Origin: Streptomyces zagrosensis
Lineage (GTDB): Bacteria > Actinomycetota > Actinomycetes > Streptomycetales > Streptomycetaceae
Assembly (NCBI RefSeq): GCF_014203645.1
Contig: NZ_JACHJL010000001.1
Span: 186,001 to 250,000, forward strand
Length of the DNA: 64,000 bases
Reading direction: 5' to 3'
Made by a program: the position numbers and the translations under genes. How positions within the stretch are numbered: position 1 is the first letter of the stretch; each line of letters starts with the position of its first letter. The notes under the pieces are model-generated. The model worked only from the letters and a program-made list of their open reading frames with translations, had not been told where the DNA came from and searched no databases. This document shows positions 8,338 through 16,857 of the stretch, in pieces.

Positions 8338-8435
8338 CGCTGTTCCCCCCTCGTGCCGAGCAATGATATGTATCCGGGACCGACGGTACGTCACTCCTCG
8401 GGCGTCACCGCGCGGTAGCTTTTCCCGTGTGAGGT

Positions 8436-8456
8436 GGACTCCAACCATGGGAGTCC
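8436..8456. promoter_or_regulatory. GGACTCC-N7-GGAGTCC dyad in divergent gap
   Basis: Perfect 7-bp arms at 8436-8442 and 8450-8456, in the gap (8338-8658) between the SGNH lipoprotein and DUF3145 genes. A regulator for either direction could bind here. Confidence 0.4.
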
Positions 8457-8570
8457 GCGTTCCGGTACCAGAGGATTACATCGCGTCATTTACTGTCCCA
8501 TTTAGAGAGAATTACCCCCGGTAGTGTTTACTGTAGGTAGCCTCGGGGGCTGGTGCAGGTGTGATCATTG

Positions 8571-8589
8571 GGGCAGAATGACTCTGCCC
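8571..8589. promoter_or_regulatory. GGGCAGA-N5-TCTGCCC dyad in DUF3145 upstream region
   Basis: Perfect 7-bp arms (8571-8577, 8583-8589) 70-88 bases before the DUF3145 start. It could be an operator or a leader hairpin. It argues against the ATG at 8578, which lies inside it, as the true start. Confidence 0.4.
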
Positions 8590-8658
8590 TGGGCGCAAAC
8601 CGGTACGGAGCGCGAGGCCGCTGGGGAAGGCGAACCTCGAACCGCACTGGAGGTCCCG

Positions 8659-9153
8659 GTGACGACACGTGGAGTTCTGTACGTTCACTCCGCCCCGCGC
8701 GCGCTGTGCCCGCACATTGAATGGGCCATCGCGGGCGTCCTCGGCGTGCGCGTCACCCTGGACTGGATCAGACAGCCCGCCGCGCCCAGCACCTGGCGCG
8801 CGGAGATCTCGTGGCAGGGCCAGGCAGGCACCGCGTCCAAACTCGCGTCCGCGCTGCGCGGCTGGCACCTGCTGCGCTTCGAGGTGACGGCGGAGCCCTG
8901 CGCCACCGCCGAGGGCGAGCGCTACAGCTCCACGCCGGAGCTGGGCATCTTTCACGCCGTCACCGGAATCCACGGTGACATCCTCATCCCCGAAGACCGG
9001 CTGCGAGCTGCACTCGGCCGCGCCTCGCGGGGCGAAAGTGACCTGGCGACCGAGGTGACCCGGCTTCTCGGCAAGCCCTGGGACGACGAGTTGGAGTCGT
9101 TTCGGTACGCGGGAGAGGGCGCCCCGGTGCGCTGGCTGCATCAGGTCGTGTGA
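8659..9153 (+). CDS. DUF3145 family protein
   Basis: A 164-residue protein of the actinobacterial DUF3145 family. The N-terminus 'TTRGVLYVHSAPRALCPHIEWA' and the core 'GTASKLASALRGWHLLRFEVTAEPC' are highly typical, as is 'ELGIFHAVTGIHGDILIPEDRL'. No function is established. GTG 8659 has a GGAGG at 8649-8653 and reproduces the usual N-terminus; longer in-frame starts lack a site. It sits, convergent, beside the fatty-acid operon, an arrangement conserved in Streptomyces. Confidence 0.88.
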   Translation: MTTRGVLYVHSAPRALCPHIEWAIAGVLGVRVTLDWIRQPAAPSTWRAEISWQGQAGTASKLASALRGWHLLRFEVTAEPCATAEGERYSSTPELGIFHAVTGIHGDILIPEDRLRAALGRASRGESDLATEVTRLLGKPWDDELESFRYAGEGAPVRWLHQVV

Positions 9154-9300
9154 GCCACACGAGGCTGTCTGATCCGCCCTCAGCTCCCGTACGGCCTCCG
9201 TATGCCCTCATGCGAAGCCCCTATGGGGCTCCGTGCGGCTCGCGGGTGACCCCGTACGCCCCGGTTTCGTATCCTCGGCGTAGGCCCCCATCCGTGGCAC

Positions 9301-9380
9301 GGCACGGCACGGCATGGCGCGGCACGGCGCGGCACAGCGCCCGCACAGCACAGCGCCCGCACAGCACAGCGCCCGCACGG
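9301..9380. repeat. Short tandem repeats: GGCACGGCRC decamers, then three 16-bp units
   Basis: From 9301 to 9332 the sequence is imperfect 10-bp copies of GGCACGGCRC. Then CACAGCGCCCGCACAG occurs three times head to tail (9333-9348, 9349-9364, 9365-9380; the last ends GG). The final copy forms the left arm of the terminator at 9368-9401, so the repeats may have grown from it. Confidence 0.85.
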
Positions 9381-9401
9381 TCAGTAGACCGTGCGGGCGC
9401 T
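9368..9401. terminator. Bidirectional terminator between DUF3145 and fabF
   Basis: A perfect 15-bp stem (9368-9382 / 9387-9401) with loop AGTA, located between the convergent DUF3145 and fabF genes. Confidence 0.8.
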
Positions 9402-9488
9402 CCAGCGTTCGTCGTACGCCCGCCACGGCGCGCGGTGGACAAGGCTGGGTCGATCGGCCCGGGCCCGCCGAGCGGCGGGTCGCGGGGC

Positions 9489-10751
9489 TCAGATCGTACG
9501 GAAGGCCAGTGCCACGTTGTGGCCGCCGAAGCCGAACGAGTTGTTCAGCGCCGCGATGGTGCCAGCGGGCAGCTCGCGGGGCTTGTCGCGCACGATGTCC
9601 CCATCGACCTCGGGGTCGAGCTCGGTGATGTTGACCGTGGGCGGTGCCACCCGGTGCTTGAGGGCAAGGACCGTCGCGACGGTCTCGATGCCGCCCGCGC
9701 CGCCGAGCAGATGGCCCGTCATCGACTTGGTGGCCGAGATGGCCATGTGATCGACGTCGTTGCCGAAGACCTTACGCAGCGCCTTGAGCTCCGCGACATC
9801 ACCCAGCGGCGTCGAGGTGGCGTGCGCGTTGATGTGCGTGATCTCGGCGGGGCCAAGGTCGGTGGCGTCCAGCAGGTTCTGTAGGGCGCGTGCGATGCCG
9901 CTGCCGGACGGCTCGGGCTGTGCGATGTGGTGGCTGTCGGCGGACAGGCCCTGACCGATCGCCTCACAGTAGGCCGTGGCGCCGCGCTGCGCGGCGTGCT
10001 CGGCCGACTCCAGGATCACAACGCCGGCGCCCTCTCCGAGCACGAAGCCGTCGCGGCCCGTGTCGTAGGGGCGCGAGGCGCCCTCGGGGTCGTCGTTGTT
10101 TTTGGTCATCGCCATCATGTTGCCGAACGCGGCGATGGGCAGCGGGTGGATGGCCGCCTCGGTGCCACCTGCGACGACTACGTCGGCGCGGCCGGTACGG
10201 ATCATCTCGATGGCGTAGCCGATGGCCTCGGCGCCCGAGGCGCAGGCGCTCACCGGGGTGTGCACGCCGGCTTGGGCGTTCACCTCAAGCCCGACGTTGG
10301 CCGCCGGGCTGTTGGGCATGAGCATGGGCACGGTGTGCGGCGACACCTTGCGCACACCCTGTTCCCGCAAAATGTCGTACTGGCCGAGCAGCGTGGTCAC
10401 TCCGCCGATGCCGGACGCGATGACCGTGCCGAGCCGGTTCGGGTCGAGGGAAGCCTCGCCCCCGGCCTTGCCGGTGTACCCGGCGTCCGCCCACGCCTCG
10501 CGGGCCGCGATCAGCGCGAACTGCGCCGACCGGTCGAGCTTCCTGGCCTGCGGCCGAGGGATGGACTCGCCGGGTTCCACGGCGATTTGCGCCGCGATCC
10601 GGACGGGCAACTGGGCTGCCCAGTCCTGGGTGAGGGGGCCGACGCCGGAACGGCCGGCGAGCAGACCCTCCCAAAATGACGCGCTGTCGCCACCCAGCGG
10701 TGTGGTTGCGCCGATACCGGTGACGACCACCGTGCGATTGGTCGCGTTCAC
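9489..10751 (-). CDS. fabF: 3-oxoacyl-ACP synthase II (FabF)
   Basis: A 420-residue KAS II that elongates acyl-ACP with malonyl-ACP in type II fatty-acid synthesis. Catalytic residues are visible: Cys170 in 'VSACASGAEAIGYA', the first His in 'INAHATSTPLGD', a Lys-Ser in 'ISATKSMTGHLLGGAGG' and the second His there. The GTG at 10751 gives 'VNATNRTVVVTGIGATTPLGG', the normal N-terminus; the frame is open further upstream but begins inside the gap after acpP. It is the last gene of the fabD-fabH-acpP-fabF series. The protein is probably essential. Confidence 0.96.
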   Translation of the reverse strand: MNATNRTVVVTGIGATTPLGGDSASFWEGLLAGRSGVGPLTQDWAAQLPVRIAAQIAVEPGESIPRPQARKLDRSAQFALIAAREAWADAGYTGKAGGEASLDPNRLGTVIASGIGGVTTLLGQYDILREQGVRKVSPHTVPMLMPNSPAANVGLEVNAQAGVHTPVSACASGAEAIGYAIEMIRTGRADVVVAGGTEAAIHPLPIAAFGNMMAMTKNNDDPEGASRPYDTGRDGFVLGEGAGVVILESAEHAAQRGATAYCEAIGQGLSADSHHIAQPEPSGSGIARALQNLLDATDLGPAEITHINAHATSTPLGDVAELKALRKVFGNDVDHMAISATKSMTGHLLGGAGGIETVATVLALKHRVAPPTVNITELDPEVDGDIVRDKPRELPAGTIAALNNSFGFGGHNVALAFRTI

Positions 10752-10816
10752 AGGGATTCTTTCTCCACGGGTAGAGGGTGCGGAATGCGCCACCGCTCGG
10801 GTGGCGACAGGCGGTG

Positions 10817-11068
10817 CTATGCGGACTGGTGCTTGAGGATGTAGTTCGTCGCGTCGCCGACGGTCTTGAGGTTCTTGACGTCGTCGTCCGGGATCTTGAC
10901 GTCGAAGCGCTCTTCAGCGGCGACGACGACCTCGACCATGGACAGCGAGTCAACGTCCAGGTCGTCGGTGAAGGACTTGTCCACCTGGACGTCCTCGGTC
11001 GGGATACCGGCGACCTCGTTCACGATCTCTGCGAGACCGACGACGATCTCTTCCTGAGTGGCGGCCAT
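10817..11068 (-). CDS. acpP: Acyl carrier protein of fatty-acid synthesis
   Basis: An 83-residue acidic carrier protein. Ser41 in 'DDLDVDSLSMVE' is the 4'-phosphopantetheine attachment site, and the four-helix pattern is standard. ATG 11068 begins 'MAATQEEIVVGLAEIV'. An in-frame upstream start would add only six residues and leave a poor ribosome site. It carries growing acyl chains among FabD, FabH and FabF, which are encoded on either side. Confidence 0.96.
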   Translation of the reverse strand: MAATQEEIVVGLAEIVNEVAGIPTEDVQVDKSFTDDLDVDSLSMVEVVVAAEERFDVKIPDDDVKNLKTVGDATNYILKHQSA

Positions 11069-11164
11069 GTCGGCGCTCTCCTTCAATGTTGTGCGGTGAG
11101 GTGCGCAGCGCCGACGGTTCCGGGCTGCGCTGATCTTGATAGATCCGCGGATTGATCGTACGGA

Positions 11165-12178
11165 CTAAGGGAGGGTAACGACCGTCGCGGCGTATACGAG
11201 ACCCGCCCCGAAACCAATGACGAGAGCGGTGTCGCCGCTCTTCGCCTGTCCGGTCGCCAACAGTCGTTCCATGGCGAGCGGGATGGAGGCTGCCGAGGTG
11301 TTGCCGGTGGACTCCACATCGCGGGCGACCACGACATGCTCCGGCAGCTTGAGCGTCTTGACCATCGAGTCGATGATCCGCATGTTGGCCTGGTGCGGGA
11401 TGAAGACGTCGAGGTCTTCGGCCTGCACGCCGGCCTGGTCCAGCGCCTGCTGAGCGACCTTCGCCATCTCGTAGACGGCCCAGCGGAAGACCGCCTGGCC
11501 CTCTTGCGTGATGGCCGGGTAGCGCAGTTCGCCGAGGTCGGTGGCGTCCCGGTAGATCTCCCAGGACTCGGTCTGCATGATCGTGTTCGACTTGTCGCCC
11601 TCCGAACCCCACACGGTGGGGCCGATGCCGGGCTCCTTCGCCGGGCCGATCACCACGGCACCCGCGCCGTCGCCGAACAGGAAGGCCGTCGCGCGGTCGC
11701 TCAGGTCGGTCAGGTCGGACAGCCGCTCCACGCCGAGGACCAGCGCGTATTCCGCGCTGCCCTCGACCACCAGGCTCTTGGCCAGGGTCAGGCCGTAGCC
11801 GAAACCGGCGCAGCCCGCGGAGATGTCGAAGGCGGCGGGCTTGCCGGTGCCCAGGCGGTGTGCGATCTCGGTGGCGATGGCCGGGGTCTGCTTGAAGTGC
11901 GAGACGGTCGAGACGATCACGGCACCGATCTGGTCCGGCGTGATCCCGGCGTCCGCGATGGCCTTGCCGCCCGCCTCGACGGACATGGCGGCCACCGTCT
12001 CCTCCGGGCCGGCCCAGTGTCGGGTGGCGATGCCGGAGCGTGAGCGAATCCACTCGTCCGACGAGTCGATGTGCTTGAGGATCTCTTCGTTCGGCACCAC
12101 GCGGGTCGGGCGGTAGCCGCCGACGCCGAGGATGCGCGCGTACGGGGAGCCCTTGGCGGGCTTGATCTTCGACGTCAT
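11165..12178 (-). CDS. fabH: 3-oxoacyl-ACP synthase III (FabH)
   Basis: A 337-residue initiating ketosynthase that condenses an acyl-CoA starter with malonyl-ACP. The triad is Cys123 ('ISAGCAGFGYG'), His262 ('PHQANMRI') and Asn293 ('STGNTSAAS'). Streptomycete FabH uses branched starters such as isobutyryl-CoA, giving iso and anteiso fatty acids. That specificity is expected from the genus, not visible directly. It lies 13 bases after fabD and 96 bases before acpP in one transcription unit. Confidence 0.96.
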   Translation of the reverse strand: MTSKIKPAKGSPYARILGVGGYRPTRVVPNEEILKHIDSSDEWIRSRSGIATRHWAGPEETVAAMSVEAGGKAIADAGITPDQIGAVIVSTVSHFKQTPAIATEIAHRLGTGKPAAFDISAGCAGFGYGLTLAKSLVVEGSAEYALVLGVERLSDLTDLSDRATAFLFGDGAGAVVIGPAKEPGIGPTVWGSEGDKSNTIMQTESWEIYRDATDLGELRYPAITQEGQAVFRWAVYEMAKVAQQALDQAGVQAEDLDVFIPHQANMRIIDSMVKTLKLPEHVVVARDVESTGNTSAASIPLAMERLLATGQAKSGDTALVIGFGAGLVYAATVVTLP

Positions 12179-12191
12179 GCTCTGGGGACTC

Positions 12192-13139
12192 CTATTCGGC
12201 CGGGACAGCGTGCTCGGCGATCAGCGTGCGGGCCGCTTCGAGGTGGTCCGGGGTCTTCAGCGCGAGGTGCTTCACGCCGGGCAGCGCGCGCTTGGCCAGC
12301 CCGGTGAGGGCGCCGCCGGGCGCCACCTCGATGAGCGCGGTGACGCCGAGCTCACTGAAGGTTTCCATGCACAGGTCCCAGCGCACGGGGCTGGCCACCT
12401 GGCCGACCAGCCGGTCGATGACGTCCGTGCCGGACATCACGAGCTGGCCGTCCTTGTTGGACACGTACCGGGTGTGCGGGGCGGCGGGCGTCAGCTCCGC
12501 CACCGCGGCCTCAAGGGCCGCGACCGCGGGGGCCATGTGCTGGGTGTGGAAGGCGCCGGCCACCTTGAGCGCGACGACCTTGCGGGTGCCTTCCGGCTTG
12601 TCCGCGGCGAGCGCGGCGAGCTGCTCGACGGTGCCGGCGGCCACGATCTGGCCCGCGCCGTTCACGTTCGCCGGGGTCAGGCCGAGCTTCTCCAGGTGCG
12701 GGAGGACCACATCCGGGTCACCACCCAGGAGCGCGGCCATGCCGGTCTGCGTCACGGCGGCGGCCTCGGCCATGGCAAGGCCGCGCGTGCGGACCAGCCG
12801 CAGGGCGGCCTCATCCGACAACACGCCGGTCAACGCGGCAGCGGCCAGCTCACCCACGCTGTGGCCACCGGCGGCGCCCACCTGGGCGGTGAAGTCATCC
12901 GCGGTCGGGAACAACTGTCGCGCCGAGACGAGCGCGGCGGCCACGAGCAGCGGCTGGGCCACGGCAGTGTCCCGGATCTCGTCCTCATCGGCCTTCGTGC
13001 CGTAGTGGATCAGGTCCAGGTCAAGGTCGGCGGACCAAGCACGAAGCTGGTCTTCGACACCAGGGAGGTCGAGCCAGGGGGTCAGGAAGCCGGGCGTCTG
13101 AGCGCCTTGGCCGGGAGCGACGAGTACGAGCACTCTCAC
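12192..13139 (-). CDS. fabD: Malonyl-CoA:ACP transacylase (FabD)
   Basis: A 315-residue acyltransferase loading malonyl groups onto ACP. It has the 'GQGAQ' motif (10-14), the nucleophile Ser94 in 'GGHSVGE' and the partner His198 in 'AGAFHTQHM'. Streptomycete FabD is known to serve polyketide synthases as well. Two GTG codons are possible starts (13139, 13133), differing by two residues. This is the first gene of the fab operon, directly downstream of its regulator gene. Confidence 0.96.
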   Translation of the reverse strand: MRVLVLVAPGQGAQTPGFLTPWLDLPGVEDQLRAWSADLDLDLIHYGTKADEDEIRDTAVAQPLLVAAALVSARQLFPTADDFTAQVGAAGGHSVGELAAAALTGVLSDEAALRLVRTRGLAMAEAAAVTQTGMAALLGGDPDVVLPHLEKLGLTPANVNGAGQIVAAGTVEQLAALAADKPEGTRKVVALKVAGAFHTQHMAPAVAALEAAVAELTPAAPHTRYVSNKDGQLVMSGTDVIDRLVGQVASPVRWDLCMETFSELGVTALIEVAPGGALTGLAKRALPGVKHLALKTPDHLEAARTLIAEHAVPAE

Positions 13140-13201
13140 ACTCTCTCTTGTGAGGGGTCCCTCCCGCCCGTGGGGACAGGGACGAAGAACCGACGAGGGA
13201 A

Positions 13202-13218
13202 TTGTGGGCCTTCCACAA
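13202..13218. promoter_or_regulatory. TTGTGG-N5-CCACAA dyad in front of fabD
   Basis: A perfect dyad (13202-13207, 13213-13218) in the 89-base gap between the PucR-family regulator and fabD. FasR-type regulators are known to bind upstream of fabD in Streptomyces, and this is the only clear dyad in the gap. Confidence 0.5.
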
Positions 13219-13228
13219 ACCCGTGAAC

Positions 13229-14413
13229 TCAGACTCCGGCGTCCGCTAGCCGCCCCAGAATCAGGGCGATGCGGAGTGTGAACGCGGACCGCACATCAGA
13301 CGGCGACCATCCGGTGACGTCGGTCACACGTCGCAGCCGGTAGCGCACGGTGTTGGGATGGACAAACAGCATTCGAGCGGCGCCTTCCAGGCTGCTTGCC
13401 TGCTCCAGGTAAACGCTCAGCGTTTCCAGGAGCGCCGAGCCCGCCTCGCTCAGCGGTCTGTAGATCTCCTCCACTAGCTGTTCACGGGCGGCAGGGTCTC
13501 CGGCCATCGCTCGTTCGGGCAGGAGATCGTCTGCCAGGACCGGCCGCGGAGCGTCGGGCCAGGCCGCGCTCGCCCGCAGCCCGGCAGCCGCCGCGGCGGC
13601 CGAGCGGGTCGCCGACAGCAGGTCGTTGACCACAGGACCGGCGACGACGGGACCGGCGGCGAAGGGGCCGATGAGCGACTTGGCCGTCTGGAGCGGATTG
13701 TCCGAGCCGCCCGCGATGACCACGAGCCGCTCGCCGAGCACCCCGGTCAACACCTGCACCTTGGCGTGTCGGGCGGCGCGCCGAATGGCCTCAACCGTCA
13801 ACTCGCTGTTGCCGCTGGGCGCCTTACCGAGCACCACGCACACCGACTCCGGCGCGGTCCAGCCCAGCGCCGCGGCCCGGGACAGCGCGCCCTCGTCCGC
13901 CTCTCCGGAGAGCACCGCGTTCACCACGAGCGACTCAAGCCGGGCGTCCCACGCGCCCCTGGCCTCGGCAGCCTGGGCGTACACCTGGGCGGTCGCGAAC
14001 GCGATCTCTCGCGCATACACCAGGACCGCCTCGCGCAGCACCAGTTCGTCACCGGGCGCCGCCACCTCGTCGATGGCCGATTCCATGACCTCGATGGTCG
14101 TCCTGACCATTTCCACGGTCTGCCGCAGCGTGATCGCCCGCGTCAGCTCGCGCGGCGCGGTGCCGAACACATCGGTGCTGATCGCCTGCGGGGTCTCCGG
14201 ATGCCGGAACCACTCGGTGAACGCCGCGATACCGGCCTGTGCGACCAGACCGATCCACGAACGGTTCTCGGGTGGCATCGCCCGATACCACGGGAGTTGC
14301 TCGTCCATGCGGGCGATGGCCACCGCCGCGAGCTTGCCAGAGGACTTCTCCAGTCTGCGGAGGGTGGCGGGATGCGGATGCGGAGTGGCGGATGCGGGTT
14401 CAGGCACGAGCAC
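13229..14413 (-). CDS. fasR: PucR-family regulator of fatty-acid genes (FasR-like)
   Basis: A 394-residue regulator. The C-terminal PucR-type helix-turn-helix reads 'LEGAARMLFVHPNTVRYRLRRVTDVTGWSP' (about residues 335-365). The middle carries a GGDEF-like sensory fold. The N-terminal third is helical with 'RELTRAITLRQTVEMVRTTIEVME'. Position and orientation next to fabD-fabH-acpP-fabF match FasR of S. coelicolor, which activates that operon and so links membrane lipid supply to growth. The start is GTG 14413, with GTG 14407 a two-residue-shorter alternative. Confidence 0.88.
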   Translation of the reverse strand: MLVPEPASATPHPHPATLRRLEKSSGKLAAVAIARMDEQLPWYRAMPPENRSWIGLVAQAGIAAFTEWFRHPETPQAISTDVFGTAPRELTRAITLRQTVEMVRTTIEVMESAIDEVAAPGDELVLREAVLVYAREIAFATAQVYAQAAEARGAWDARLESLVVNAVLSGEADEGALSRAAALGWTAPESVCVVLGKAPSGNSELTVEAIRRAARHAKVQVLTGVLGERLVVIAGGSDNPLQTAKSLIGPFAAGPVVAGPVVNDLLSATRSAAAAAAGLRASAAWPDAPRPVLADDLLPERAMAGDPAAREQLVEEIYRPLSEAGSALLETLSVYLEQASSLEGAARMLFVHPNTVRYRLRRVTDVTGWSPSDVRSAFTLRIALILGRLADAGV

Positions 14414-14477
14414 AAGCCTGCCTTATCGGGTGAGGTACACGGGGGCACGGGGTCCCGGCAGGGGCTACCGTGGGCCG

Positions 14478-15149
14478 ATGACGTGGGTACAAAGGGCTGG
14501 TGAGCGCTACCGAGGCGGCGTGGAGCAGGGCATGGAAACCTGGCACGCGTTCTCCTTCTCGGGCTTTTACGACCCAGACAATGTGCGGTTCGGACTGCTT
14601 GCGGCGTGCAACGAGGAGCACCTCGCGCCCGGGGCCGGATTCGACGAGCATCCACACCGCGACCTGGAAATCGTCACCTGGGTGATCGAGGGAGAGCTCA
14701 CCCACGAGGACTCCACCGGGCACCGGACGGTTGTCCGACCAGGCGATGTGCAGCGGCTCAGCGCCGGTAGCGGCGTACGGCACACCGAGCGGAACGCGGG
14801 GGCGCACCCGCTGCGCTTCGTGCAGATGTGGCTGACGCCCGGCACCTGGGGCGGTGAACCCGAGTACGAGGTGGTGCGCGGCATCGCCGACGCTACCCCG
14901 TACGCGCTGGAGCGCACCGAGGCGGTGCTGCACCCGCGCCGCCTCGTGGACGGCGAGCACACGGAGTTGCCCGACGCGCCGTCGCTCTACCTCCACGTGG
15001 TACGCGGCGGGGTACGCCTGGCGGGCGAGACGCTCGGCCCGGGGGATGCCGCGCGGCTCTCTGAGCGTCCCGGCGTGCGGGCCACGGCGGTGGGCGACAC
15101 GGAGTTCTTGGTGTGGGAGATGCACGCGGAGCCCCACTACGGCTACTAG
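14478..15149 (+). CDS. Pirin-family protein
   Basis: A 223-residue bicupin. The N-terminal cupin has the metal ligands His58, His60 ('FDEHPHRDLEIVTWVIEGELTHEDS'), His102 and Glu104 ('VRHTERN'). Pirins bind Fe; some bacterial ones have quercetinase activity, others bind enzymes of central metabolism such as pyruvate dehydrogenase E1. The substrate here is unknown. ATG 14478 gives the usual 'MTWVQRAGERYRGG' start and lies 64 bases from the divergent regulator gene, so the two share a promoter region. Confidence 0.9.
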   Translation: MTWVQRAGERYRGGVEQGMETWHAFSFSGFYDPDNVRFGLLAACNEEHLAPGAGFDEHPHRDLEIVTWVIEGELTHEDSTGHRTVVRPGDVQRLSAGSGVRHTERNAGAHPLRFVQMWLTPGTWGGEPEYEVVRGIADATPYALERTEAVLHPRRLVDGEHTELPDAPSLYLHVVRGGVRLAGETLGPGDAARLSERPGVRATAVGDTEFLVWEMHAEPHYGY

Positions 15150-15253
15150 GGCTGCTGGTGGCGCCCGTGCGAAGATCCCTGCACGGGGTGCACCGGTGGC
15201 GACCGCAGAAGGTCGAGAGGTTGAGGGCGCACTGGCTTCGACTGCAAAGGGCG

Positions 15254-15817
15254 ATGATGTACGCGATATCCCTGGGCGACGACGGCGCGGAGCTGCGCCC
15301 GCTGGAGCCTTGGCAGGCCGGGGACTTCCTGGCACACGTGAACCGGGGACGGGAGTTCATCGGGCAGCACAACGGGTTGCCCGACATCATCACGGACCTG
15401 GCATCGAGCCGGGCATTCCTCCAGACGTACGCGGAAAAGAGTGCGGCCGACACCGGGCGGATCTACGGGATCTGGACCCAGGACACGCTGGTCGGCGCGG
15501 TCATCTTCCGGACGCTGAACGTCGCGCAGGGCGCCGCCGAAGCGGGCTGCTGGCTGGAGCCAGCGGCGGTGGGCAAGGGCCTGGTGACCCGGGCCGTGCG
15601 GACGATCATCGACTGGGCCGTCGAGGAGCGGGGCATCCACCGCGTGGAGTGGTGGGTCTCAGCGGAGAACGAACCCAGCATCGCGGTGGCCCGGCGCCTG
15701 GGAATGACGCGAGACGGCGTGCTGCGGGAGAGCTACCTGTACCGCGGGAAGCGGCACGACCAGGAGATCTGGTCCGTACTCGCGCCGGAGTGGCGGGCGG
15801 CCAAGGCGACGTCCTGA
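15254..15817 (+). CDS. GNAT N-acetyltransferase, RimL type
   Basis: A 187-residue acetyltransferase. The acetyl-CoA loop is visible as 'PAAVGKGLVTRAVRTII', followed by 'GIHRVEWWVSAENEPSIAVARRLGMTRDGVLRES', the RimJ/RimL signature for N-terminal acetylation of ribosomal proteins or related amines. Two adjacent ATGs (15254, 15257) are possible; AAAGG at 15246-15250 fits the second better. The frame is open upstream but without a ribosome site. It is convergent with the next gene. Confidence 0.87.
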   Translation: MMYAISLGDDGAELRPLEPWQAGDFLAHVNRGREFIGQHNGLPDIITDLASSRAFLQTYAEKSAADTGRIYGIWTQDTLVGAVIFRTLNVAQGAAEAGCWLEPAAVGKGLVTRAVRTIIDWAVEERGIHRVEWWVSAENEPSIAVARRLGMTRDGVLRESYLYRGKRHDQEIWSVLAPEWRAAKATS

Positions 15818-15876
15818 GCGCTGACGCGGTGCGCGCGCAGCGCGCAGATCGAACCGGTGGCGGCGTGCCGTTGCCG

Positions 15877-16695
15877 TCAGGCCCGCGCCAACTCGGCGAG
15901 TACCGCGTCCGTCAGGGTGGGCCACGCCTCGATCGCCCAGGGTCCGAACGCCCGGTCCGTCAGCGCCACGCACGCCGCACCGGCCGCCGGATCGACCCAC
16001 AGGAACGTCCCGGACTGCCCGAAGTGGCCGTAGGTGCGCGGCGAGGACGCCGAGCCCGTCCAGTGTGGCGACTTCGCGGCGCGGATCTCGAAGCCGAGCC
16101 CCCAGTCGTTGGGCTTTTGGTTCCCGTAGCCGGGCAGTACGCCGCTCAGCCCCGGAAACTCCACCGTGGTCGCCTCGGCGAGGAACTGCCGGGCCACCAG
16201 GCGCGGGCTTTGCAGCTCCGCGGCGAAGGCGATCAAATCGTCCACCGTGGACACCGCGTCCTTGGCCGGCGAGCCGGCCAGTTCGCTGCTTGCCATGCCG
16301 AGCGGCTCGAACACCGCCTGCCGCACATATTCGGGGAACGGGATGTCCGTGGCCTTGGCAATGTGGTTGCCGAGCGTCTCGAAGCCCGCGTTGGAGTAGA
16401 TGCGGCGCTCGCCAGGCCCGGCCATCGTGCGGTGCTCGTCAAAGGTCAGGCCCGAGGCGTGCGCCAACAGGTGCCGAATGGTGGACCCGGCAGGCCCGGC
16501 CTCCTCGTCCAACTCGACCGCACCCTCCTCGATGGCGACCAACGCCGCGTACGCCACCAGCGGTTTGGTTACCGACGCGAGCGGGAAACGGTCGCGAATT
16601 GGGCCGTACGATCCGGCCACCGTGCCATCGGCGCGTACGACGGCAATCGCCGCCGAGGGGACCGGCCAGTTCTCGATCATCCGCAAGCTCTCCAT
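15877..16695 (-). CDS. Serine hydrolase, class C beta-lactamase-like
   Basis: A 272-residue penicillin-binding-fold hydrolase. It has Ser41-x-x-Lys44 in 'LASVTKPLVAY', Tyr100 in 'RIYSNAGFETLG' and 'YGHFGQSGTFLW' as the third box (HxG in place of KTG). HxG and the lack of a signal peptide favour an intracellular esterase or peptidase over a true beta-lactamase. ATG 16695 is the natural start; the frame runs open far to the right but overlaps the MerR and reductase genes there. Confidence 0.86.
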   Translation of the reverse strand: MESLRMIENWPVPSAAIAVVRADGTVAGSYGPIRDRFPLASVTKPLVAYAALVAIEEGAVELDEEAGPAGSTIRHLLAHASGLTFDEHRTMAGPGERRIYSNAGFETLGNHIAKATDIPFPEYVRQAVFEPLGMASSELAGSPAKDAVSTVDDLIAFAAELQSPRLVARQFLAEATTVEFPGLSGVLPGYGNQKPNDWGLGFEIRAAKSPHWTGSASSPRTYGHFGQSGTFLWVDPAAGAACVALTDRAFGPWAIEAWPTLTDAVLAELARA

Positions 16696-16784
16696 GACGG
16701 CGAGCCTACGACCCGGCCGGTGGAGCCGGATGGCGAGGCCCTGACCGGCCGGGCCTGCCGAGTCACATGGCCGCCACAACGCGC

Positions 16785-16815
16785 TTGCTTGGAGTGCACT
16801 CCAACTCTCTAGCGT
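16785..16815 (+). promoter_or_regulatory. MerR-type promoter with 19-bp spacer and perfect palindrome
   Basis: A TTGCTT (-35, 16785-16790) and TAGCGT (-10, 16810-16815) are separated by 19 bases. The palindrome TTGGAGTGCACTCCAA (16789-16804) fills the spacer. Over-long spacing with a central dyad is the classical MerR-activated promoter. It lies 43 bases before the MerR gene, so the MerR-reductase pair is probably autoregulated. Confidence 0.78.
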
Positions 16816-16857
16816 TGAGGACGTCGCGAGGGAACGAACCTGCGAAGGGTGAACGGC

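Noticed and set aside
9333..9380. Three 16-bp repeats as a possible CRISPR array
   Set aside because: Copies are directly adjacent with no unique spacers, and no cas genes are nearby.
14854..16812. A long plus-strand frame across pirin, GNAT and hydrolase genes
   Set aside because: It lacks recognisable motifs and runs out of register with three well-supported genes.
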